A stretch of DNA of 6,620 nucleotides, from the NCBI GenBank assembly GCA_007128675.1, contig SKWY01000472.1, positions 1-6,620 of the forward strand, in the 5' to 3' direction. Of the stretch, positions 1-4,764 are shown in pieces. The notes beneath the pieces are model-generated. The model saw nothing but the letters and a program-made list of their open reading frames with translations. It was not told where the DNA came from and made no database searches. Origin of the DNA: Deltaproteobacteria bacterium. GTDB lineage: Bacteria > Myxococcota > Myxococcia > SLRQ01. The position numbers were made by a program, and so were the translations under genes. Position 1 is the stretch's first letter; the number at the start of each line of letters is the position of its first letter.

Positions 1-861
1 CGAAAGGAGTATCAGCAAAGCCCCATGGAGCTGGTGGGCCATTTGGGCATGCTCTTTGGCCATTATATGTCTCAACGCCTCTGGTTCACGGCTCTTTCCG
101 ATGTGGACCGGCTCTTTGATCTCCAGTGGCCAGAGGAAGTGCAAGCAACCATGAACGATAGCCTGATCCATTACCGTTTCATGGCCTTGGAACAGCTCAA
201 GCGTTACGACGAGGCTCTACGTATAGGTGAAGATTATCTCCGGGAACACACCGATGGGCAGCACCACAGGACGATCGAGCATCGTATGACCCAAATCATC
301 GCCAGCCGTCGTGAGGCCATCGACAAGCTCGAAGAGCTTCCGGCAGCGATGGAGGCCATCGAGTCGGAACAGCAGCAAGTCCGCGAGCGATTCCAGTCCG
401 CCCAGGCGTCCTTCGCCGAAGCAGAGGAGTCACACCGTGCCCTTCTAGCCGGGCTTGCCGACCTGGAAGAGGGCACGTCCGAACATAGCCGAAGGGAGCG
501 CGAGCTTCGAGCCGTGTTGTCTCGCATGGAGCGATTCGAAAGAGACATGAGCAGGGCACGGGATTCCCACGCGGGGCTCTTGCTCCGCCGATGCACGACC
601 CTCATGCGACACAAAGCCTATCGGCAGGCATCACGGTATTGCGAAGAGGCCGCCGCCGAAGTGCGGGCACTCGAAGTCTCCGGCATGGAGGAGTCGATAC
701 GTTCGCTTCGTTACCAGCGGCTCATCGCACATTTTCACCTGGGAGAGTTTCGGGAGGCCATCGACGTCGGCGAGCTCATAAAGGAAGGCCTTGGCCCTCG
801 CGACAGATGGGTTTCGAACGTGGACAGCCTGATCGCTGCCATGCCTGCCGACCCGCCGTGA
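1..861 (+). CDS. TPR-like / coiled-coil protein, 5' end probably outside window
   Basis: The reading frame is open from the first base, so the gene probably begins upstream. The first in-window ATG is at 25; an AAAGGAG lies at 3-9, but its 15-base spacer is too long to make that a convincing start. Numbered from ATG 25 (278 residues): residues 44-77 look like a TPR helical hairpin (ALEQLKRYDEALRIGEDYL). Residues about 83-183 are a charged, Glu/Arg/Gln-rich stretch with heptad-like spacing, likely a coiled coil. Residues 184-255 return to TPR-like helices (AHFHLGEFREAIDVGE). There is no signal peptide or membrane span in the visible part, so it is probably cytoplasmic or the C-terminal part of a larger protein. 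TPR-type C-termini are common on Myxococcota Ser/Thr kinases, so that is one possible identity, but no kinase domain is visible. Exact function is not recognised. Confidence 0.75.
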   Translation, partial: RKEYQQSPMELVGHLGMLFGHYMSQRLWFTALSDVDRLFDLQWPEEVQATMNDSLIHYRFMALEQLKRYDEALRIGEDYLREHTDGQHHRTIEHRMTQIIASRREAIDKLEELPAAMEAIESEQQQVRERFQSAQASFAEAEESHRALLAGLADLEEGTSEHSRRERELRAVLSRMERFERDMSRARDSHAGLLLRRCTTLMRHKAYRQASRYCEEAAAEVRALEVSGMEESIRSLRYQRLIAHFHLGEFREAIDVGELIKEGLGPRDRWVSNVDSLIAAMPADPP

Positions 862-868
862 GTTCGTC

Positions 869-909
869 CTGGCCGGGCAGATGCTCGCGGTACGGTATGA
901 CTCGGCCAG
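869..909. repeat. 7-bp inverted repeat after the TPR gene
   Basis: CTGGCCG (869-875) and CGGCCAG (903-909) are perfect reverse complements separated by 27 bases, starting 7 bases after the stop codon at 861. The pair could form a stem at the 3' end of the transcript. No T-tract follows and the loop is long, so it is at best a weak terminator or RNA-stabilising stem. The rest of the gap to the next gene (910-1071) shows no clear promoter. Confidence 0.25.
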
Positions 910-1071
910 CTTCGCGGATTATGATCCCTTGGACGTCAAAATAACCATCCGCAAGAAAGAACCCCGGTCCCGACGGGCAAGCACCCCCAAGGCCCCGGAC
1001 AACATAGAAAGCGCTATGACATGAGAAGCACAGAATCATGCAGTCACGCAGGCGATGGAAAGCCGACCAGG

Positions 1072-2064
1072 ATGGGTGTGAAGAATATGCTTTACGCTGT
1101 TGCTGTCACCTTGGCCTTCTCGAGTGCCGCGTGCAGATCGAATGAGTGTGAGCCGCGCACCTGCGGCGAGCTCGGCTTCGAGTGTGGCCGCCACGACGAT
1201 AACTGCGGCGGGACGCTTGTCTGCGGGCCATGCGATGACGATATGACCTGCACGGAGGATTGGATCTGTGTTGCTTCCGGGACTCGCTTGCTGGGGCGCC
1301 CCGGCCACCGGCCCCTTCTGTTCAGCTTGGGAGGACAAGCAACTCTTCAGCACGGTACGGAGGAGGCAGCGGTCGAGATCATCAACAGGGCTCTGGACTT
1401 GGGCGTCAACTACATCGACACGGCGGCGCTGTACGGCCCGAGCCAAGACTACATCGGAGCCGTAATGGAAGCTCGGCGCGACGAAGTCTTTCTCGCCACC
1501 AAGAGCCATGACTACAGTTACTCCGGCACAATCAGCTTGTTCGCTGAAAGCCTGGAGAGGCTGCGGACCGACCACGTCGACCTCTATCAGCATCATCACG
1601 TCAATACTGATGCCAATCTAGACGCGATCCTCTCGGAAGACGGCGCGTTGAGGGCATTTCGCGAGCTCCGAGACCAAGGCTCGGTCAGGCATTTGGGCAT
1701 TAGCAGTCACTCACCACGGATTCTATTGAGAGCGATAGAGGAAGTGGACGACTACGATTGCGCCCTGATTACCTTGAACCCAGCGGGTAGAGACATGATC
1801 GACCGCGAGCACCTGGATACCTTCTTGGAGAGGGCCGAGGAAATGGGAGTCGCCGTCATCGCGATGAAGCTCTTCGGGCGTGGAGCCTTGTTGCGAGACG
1901 GTGTGAGCGCACAGGATCTGTTCCGGTACTCGTTGAGCTTTCCAGTGGCAACGGCAGTGATAGGCATTTCCGAGCTTTGGCAGCTCGAAGAGAACGTGAC
2001 GATGGCCAAGGAGTTTCGGCGTATGTCGGAATCGGAGATGCGGGAACTCGAGGCTCGATTCTAG
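1072..2064 (+). CDS. Aldo/keto reductase-family lipoprotein with N-terminal eight-Cys module
   Basis: A 330-residue protein from ATG 1072. This start (alternatives 1021 and 1087) puts a short n-region, a hydrophobic core and the lipobox SAAC directly at the N-terminus, with the lipidated Cys at 21. A GGAA lies 11 bases upstream. Residues 26-66 form an eight-cysteine module (C26, C31, C38, C45, C51, C54, C60, C66). The aldo/keto reductase barrel starts near residue 71 with TRLLGRPG and continues with FSLGGQATL. The family's catalytic tetrad is visible: D116 and Y121 in YIDTAALYG, K144 in LATKS, and H175 in DLYQHH. The GISSH strand (209-213) and the C-terminal VIGIS...QLEENV segment match the cofactor-binding end of the family. 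The fold normally reduces carbonyls with NAD(P)H; the substrate is unknown. The odd point is export: reduced nicotinamide is not normally available outside the inner membrane. The gene converges on the serine hydrolase downstream. Confidence 0.9.
   Translation: MGVKNMLYAVAVTLAFSSAACRSNECEPRTCGELGFECGRHDDNCGGTLVCGPCDDDMTCTEDWICVASGTRLLGRPGHRPLLFSLGGQATLQHGTEEAAVEIINRALDLGVNYIDTAALYGPSQDYIGAVMEARRDEVFLATKSHDYSYSGTISLFAESLERLRTDHVDLYQHHHVNTDANLDAILSEDGALRAFRELRDQGSVRHLGISSHSPRILLRAIEEVDDYDCALITLNPAGRDMIDREHLDTFLERAEEMGVAVIAMKLFGRGALLRDGVSAQDLFRYSLSFPVATAVIGISELWQLEENVTMAKEFRRMSESEMRELEARF
1147..1269 (+). repeat. Eight-cysteine module, single copy (in the aldo/keto reductase)
   Basis: Encodes residues 26-66 of the reductase lipoprotein. 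Cysteine spacing is x4, x6, x6, x5, x2, x5, x5. Conserved non-Cys positions include the start CEPRTC, the FECG turn, H-D-D before the fourth Cys, and G-T-L before the fifth. The same spacing recurs three times in the large protein at 4855-5235. From memory, similar modules (CxPxxC...CG...DGCGGTxxCGxC) are frequent in secreted Myxococcota proteins. No assigned function is known to me. Disulfide bonding is inferred from the even cysteine count and predicted export. Confidence 0.8.
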
Positions 2065-2106
2065 AGCACGCTCGGTGCGGCGCTAGACCCTGCTCGCGTC
2101 GCCGGT

Positions 2107-2283
2107 TCAGTCGACAAGGCTTTGCGATCTGCTCGGGCCAAGAACGCAGGAATCGTTCATGATCCCCGTGACATCTAAACATCTCGTCTCAATGTCGATG
2201 ACGAAGACGGCGTGGAGGACCTCAAGCGTTATGTCCCCGTGTGAATGCGAGCCTACTCTTCGATACGCTTCGCTGGGGTATCT
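2107..2283 (-). pseudogene. Frame-shifted C-terminal remnant of the serine hydrolase
   Basis: Read on the minus strand in the frame one base ahead of the serine hydrolase, this stretch stays open to a TGA at 2109-2107. It encodes a run containing YRRVGSHSHGD (HSHG region at 2236-2253), then an alternating hydrophobic strand pattern ending in VTGIMN. Beta-lactamase-like serine hydrolases normally end in this way: an H-x-G active-site motif on a beta strand, then strands ending in a short hydrophobic-N motif. The main frame lacks this segment and instead has an unrelated tail. A one-base insertion or two-base deletion around 2255-2300 would explain both. The resemblance was judged by eye, and chance similarity is possible. 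Confidence 0.45.
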
Positions 2284-3310
2284 CGGCCAGCTTGATGTAG
2301 CGTAAGGCCGGTGGCCGGCCCAGGCTGGCATCTCCCATGACTCCTCTCGAGGTGTCATCAGGCATCCTCATTCGCTCGAGGAGCCGCTCGGGAAGGACCT
2401 CGCCGCCATGCAGGGCGCGCTGCCAACGATCCACATCCGCGGCCGTACCAGACAAGGCGCCCGCCGCATGGGGCTGCGTCATGCTTATCCAGCTGGCATT
2501 GGTAATGACTTCCCCTCTTTGGTAACCGGACACCCGGCCCTTCGCAATCGCCCTGTCGGGATAGTAGTCCGTTTGTTCTATTCCCAGAGGCAGCAGCAGG
2601 CGCTCGCGAACGAAATCGTGCCAAGGTTCTCGAGTAATCTTTTCTATTATGGCCCCAAGAAGAATGTACCCAGAGTTGTTGTAAAGCCAGCTCGTTCCTG
2701 GCTCGAAGGTGGGCTCCTCGTTGACGAAGACCTCTATCAGCTCCTTGGTGGTCAGCTCCCTGCGGACCCGCTCATCGGACATATAGCCGGGGATACTCGT
2801 GTAGCTCTTGATCCCAGAGGTGTGATTCAAGAGTTGGTGCACCGTGACGTCACCTTGAGGGTAATCGAGAAGATCGCCTACGGTATCTTCGAGCGACAGC
2901 TCCCCATCATCTACCAGGGTGAGAATAGCGGCAGCCGTGTACTGCTTGGTGACAGAGGCCAAACGAAGGATATGATCCTTTCGAAGGCTTACGCCCAGCT
3001 CCACGTCAGCCATGCCTATCGCATCGTGGAAGATCGTCTGTCCCTCTCGAGATACGATCGCTACCGCACCTGGTCCGTCTTCTTCATAGACCGATGACAG
3101 AACGGCGCGCCACCTGCACTCCTCATCGTCTACTTCCGCAACACCCGTCGAGGAGAGCGCTTCATCCACATGCTCGTAGCCACTTGGATCGGTGCCGGGA
3201 CCTTCAGCCGATTCATAGCCTCCGTCGGCATTGGAAGACGTAACGACACAGGCCATGAGAGTCGGAATTGCAAGTACACTAATGACGACCAAGCTCTTTA
3301 TCGTTTTCAT
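2222..3310 (-). CDS. Beta-lactamase-related serine hydrolase lipoprotein, C-terminus apparently disrupted
   Basis: The start at 3310 is chosen because GGGAAAGAGAGAG sits immediately upstream and the protein then opens with a lipoprotein signal (MKTIKSLVVISV..., lipobox LMAC, Cys at 21). An upstream ATG at 3376 would add 22 residues and spoil the signal. From 3310 the protein has 362 residues. Residues about 22-65 are a low-complexity, acidic linker. The catalytic domain starts near residue 68. The nucleophile motif SVTK is at 119-122 and the YNN motif at 210-212. The family segments LLNHTSGI, WLYNNSGYILLG and AAGALSGTAADVDRW (282-296) are clear. This is the fold of class C beta-lactamases, DD-peptidases and esterases; the real substrate cannot be told. 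The third active-site motif (H/K-x-G) and the final strands are missing, although spacing from the Ser predicts them near the end; they appear in another frame at 2107-2283. It may therefore be inactive, or the sequence may contain an indel. Confidence 0.88.
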   Translation of the reverse strand: MKTIKSLVVISVLAIPTLMACVVTSSNADGGYESAEGPGTDPSGYEHVDEALSSTGVAEVDDEECRWRAVLSSVYEEDGPGAVAIVSREGQTIFHDAIGMADVELGVSLRKDHILRLASVTKQYTAAAILTLVDDGELSLEDTVGDLLDYPQGDVTVHQLLNHTSGIKSYTSIPGYMSDERVRRELTTKELIEVFVNEEPTFEPGTSWLYNNSGYILLGAIIEKITREPWHDFVRERLLLPLGIEQTDYYPDRAIAKGRVSGYQRGEVITNASWISMTQPHAAGALSGTAADVDRWQRALHGGEVLPERLLERMRMPDDTSRGVMGDASLGRPPALRYIKLAEIPQRSVSKSRLAFTRGHNA

Positions 3311-3323
3311 CTCTCTCTTTCCC
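3311..3323 (-). promoter_or_regulatory. Ribosome binding site deciding the serine hydrolase start
   Basis: On the minus strand the bases just before the ATG at 3310 read GGGAAAGAGAGAG, a purine-rich Shine-Dalgarno-like run. It supports the 3310 start over the in-frame ATG at 3376. Confidence 0.55.
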
Positions 3324-3390
3324 GGCAGAAGAAGCATTGTCCCAAGGCTCATACCAAGAGCTGACATGCGAATCATCCTAGTCTAGCTCA

Positions 3391-3415
3391 TTGGACTCGA
3401 AAAGTGTTGAGTCAA
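3391..3415. promoter_or_regulatory. Imperfect inverted repeat upstream of the serine hydrolase
   Basis: TTGGACTC (3391-3398) and GAGTCAA (3409-3415) are inverted copies apart from one extra G, with a 10-base, AT-rich spacer. It lies about 80 bases upstream of the serine hydrolase start and about 75 bases beyond the stop of the small lipoprotein gene. It could be an operator for the hydrolase, or a weak stem at the end of the preceding transcript. On the minus strand it begins TTGACT, which resembles a -35 element, but no good -10 follows at 16-18 bases. The rest of 3311-3490 holds no gene that I can support. Confidence 0.25.
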
Positions 3416-3490
3416 TGAAGGGCGGACAGGTCTTGCCTCTGGCTGTACGTGAAGAGGTCTTGTTTCGGACGGCAAGGCAAGCCCAACCCC

Positions 3491-3796
3491 TTATGGCTGA
3501 TCGGAGGACTCCTTGCTCGACTCAATGGATGGCTTCGAGATGCTACAATGACTATATGCTTTCTCGCATTCCTCTTTGGTGTCGTAAAGGTAGCGCCTGC
3601 AGTCACGTCCCTCGCAAAAGCAACCACACCTTGCTATCTCGCATCCACGCTCGGGGTGCCATTCGTAAGTGTTGAAGAGGCAGCAAGAGGCCATAGCATA
3701 GCCAGCCCTTCTTTCGCGGCAGGGCGGCCTGCATCCAGTGGACGACAGAAGAATCATGGCGCCCACAAGGACGCTCACCAAGAGAGCACGACTCAT
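3491..3796 (-). CDS. Small cysteine-rich lipoprotein (101 aa)
   Basis: The start at 3796 is preceded by GGAAGAA at a normal distance and gives a classic lipoprotein signal: MSRALLVSVLVGAMILL followed by lipobox STGC, lipidated Cys at 22. A longer in-frame start at 3868 would put an acidic extension before the signal and is less likely. The mature part carries ten further cysteines (26, 38, 39, 52, 57, 59, 61, 66, 77, 84), including a C-x-C-x-C run (CGCFC). It ends with a hydrophilic, Ser/Lys/Glu-rich tail. The segment RRYLYDTKEECEKAYSHC loosely resembles the end of Kunitz-type or other small disulfide-rich domains, but cysteine spacing does not settle a family. Export suggests disulfides; metal binding is an alternative. 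I do not recognise the gene. It lies between two same-strand genes with gaps of about 175-180 bases, so an operon is possible but not indicated. Confidence 0.75.
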   Translation of the reverse strand: MSRALLVSVLVGAMILLSSTGCRPPCRERRAGYAMASCCLFNTYEWHPERGCEIARCGCFCEGRDCRRYLYDTKEECEKAYSHCSISKPSIESSKESSDQP

Positions 3797-3972
3797 CGCG
3801 ATTCTTCCTTCTGGCGAATCCTTCTCATCGTCGACCTCGACTCGTTGAAGAAGCTCAATACCAAGCATCTAATCATGGCGGCGCGCATGCAGGCAACGTC
3901 AATGCCTCCATTCTTTTCTAGATGTAGCACCGCGCCGGAAACGACACATCGGCATTTGCGGTTGACGACCGC

Positions 3973-4383
3973 TCAATCGCGCAGGTACTGAAAGAACTGC
4001 TTGGCCGGAAAAATGCGAGTAAGGAACGTCGTCGCAAAAAATATCCAAACCAGAACGACAAGACCAATCAAAGCGGTGGAGGGATTGCTCCTTGTCCATA
4101 CTAAGCTCGGATCAGGACCAGCCAGATCAGCAGCGGCCCGCCCAAGGCTAGTGGGCACAAAGACCCCGTAATAGAGCACGATGTGGAAGATCAGTACTGG
4201 CCAGAAGCACACATGGAAGCGCTTCGTCTTCCGTCTCCGGTCATCGTTGATGAGCATCTGTCGGACATCGGATTGGCGGGCATCGAGCCGCGGGAAGCCG
4301 CATACGTTGCAGTCGCCAGGCTCCGATGCTCTCGCTCCGCAGTCCCCACATACCCAAAATTCTTTTCCAAGATAGTCAAGCAT
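3973..4383 (-). CDS. Zinc-ribbon protein with two transmembrane segments
   Basis: A 136-residue protein. Residues 12-28 contain two CxxC knuckles (C12-G-D-C15 and C25-N-V-C28) in the short spacing typical of zinc-ribbon domains that begin 'CGxCG...CxxCG', followed by FPRLD. A basic stretch (DDRRRKTKRF, 47-56) precedes the first membrane span, about 57-76. An 18-20 residue polar loop and a second span at about 103-122 follow, and the C-terminus ends in a short basic/aromatic tail. By the positive-inside rule, the zinc ribbon would face the cytoplasm. No strong Shine-Dalgarno precedes the ATG at 4383, but an upstream in-frame stop lies close by and no better start exists. The function is unknown; such ribbons often mediate protein or nucleic acid contacts. 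It is the first of three minus-strand genes and is divergent from the large gene at 4765. The gap 3797-3972 shows nothing else. Confidence 0.75.
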   Translation of the reverse strand: MLDYLGKEFWVCGDCGARASEPGDCNVCGFPRLDARQSDVRQMLINDDRRRKTKRFHVCFWPVLIFHIVLYYGVFVPTSLGRAAADLAGPDPSLVWTRSNPSTALIGLVVLVWIFFATTFLTRIFPAKQFFQYLRD

Positions 4384-4426
4384 GAAGGTAAGAATAGCAA
4401 AGGAGAGCCATGCCTTCTAGCATGCA

Positions 4427-4456
4427 AGCGTGATGAGTCGGCCCACGGATCGTGGG
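4427..4456 (+). repeat. Degenerate direct repeat, copy 1
   Basis: Matches 4626-4655 at 23 of 30 positions, with the shared blocks GATGAGTC and GGATCG. The copies are 199 bases apart in the divergent intergenic region, which makes paired regulator sites or the remains of a small duplication possible. Confidence 0.5.
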
Positions 4457-4460
4457 GCCG
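4439..4460. repeat. GC-rich hairpin in copy 1
   Basis: CGGCCCACG pairs with CGTGGGGCCG across a GAT loop: nine base pairs with a single bulged G. It lies between divergent genes and has no T-tract, so a transcription terminator is unlikely. An operator or a structured leader is possible. Copy 2 of the repeat keeps the core sequence but has a much poorer stem. Confidence 0.45.
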
Positions 4461-4625
4461 TATGTTGCCCGCCGATTGGGGTCTGGGCCCTTGAACATCG
4501 GGTCGATCTTTCGGTGGGCCCAATAGACAATGGATTCACCTGAAGTAGTCGCACCTTCGGGCGCAAGAAGAGACTTCACCTGGGAAGTGACCTAAAGGAG
4601 CGTCGAGGAGGAGCACGGCCTTACG

Positions 4626-4655
4626 AGCGCGATGAGTCAGCCTCTGGATCGCGGC
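4626..4655 (+). repeat. Degenerate direct repeat, copy 2
   Basis: Second copy of the 30-base element at 4427-4456. It sits about 110 bases upstream of the large gene's start. The differing positions cluster in the spacer between the two conserved blocks. Confidence 0.5.
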
Positions 4656-4754
4656 GGAGGGGTGGGAGAATCTGCTTCCGTGTTGTGTATTCAGGCTATT
4701 CTGGATAGCATTGATTAATTGGGCGGTTGCACCGAATGGACCCACGCAATGGAT

Positions 4755-4763
4755 GGAGAAGAG
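4755..4763 (+). promoter_or_regulatory. Ribosome binding site of the large cysteine-rich gene
   Basis: GGAGAAGAG ends just before the ATG at 4765, with GGAG 6 bases from it. This favours 4765 over the in-frame ATG at 4753, which would add MEKR and has only GG in front of it. Confidence 0.6.
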
Positions 4764-4764
4764 A

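Larger units (their letters stand above)
4384..4764. other. Divergent intergenic region with repeats
   Basis: About 380 bases separate the starts of two divergent genes, so promoters for both should lie here. I see no supported gene. Contents: a degenerate 30-base direct repeat (4427-4456 and 4626-4655); a hairpin at 4439-4460; two GGGCCC-centred palindromes (4484-4490 and 4515-4522); and two short TTCACCTG elements (4533-4540 and 4575-4582), each followed within a few bases by GAAGT. An AT-richer patch at about 4683-4720 could hold the promoter of the large gene (TTGTGT, 17 bases, TAGCAT), but the matches to consensus are weak. Confidence 0.4.

Noticed and set aside
1036..1599. A 187-codon minus-strand ORF
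   Set aside because: It is antisense to the reductase lipoprotein, whose catalytic residues are clear in the plus frame.
2065..2106. A GCAC/GTGC stem just after the reductase stop as a terminator
   Set aside because: The stem has only four pairs and no T-tract, so it is indistinguishable from chance.
2408..3097. A 229-codon plus-strand ORF
   Set aside because: It is the shadow of the serine hydrolase, whose minus frame carries recognisable SVTK and YNN motifs; the plus product shows no domain.
3449..3991. A 180-codon plus-strand ORF
   Set aside because: It covers the complement of the small lipoprotein and its flank. Its translation has no signal or domain, while the minus frame has a lipobox and regular cysteines.
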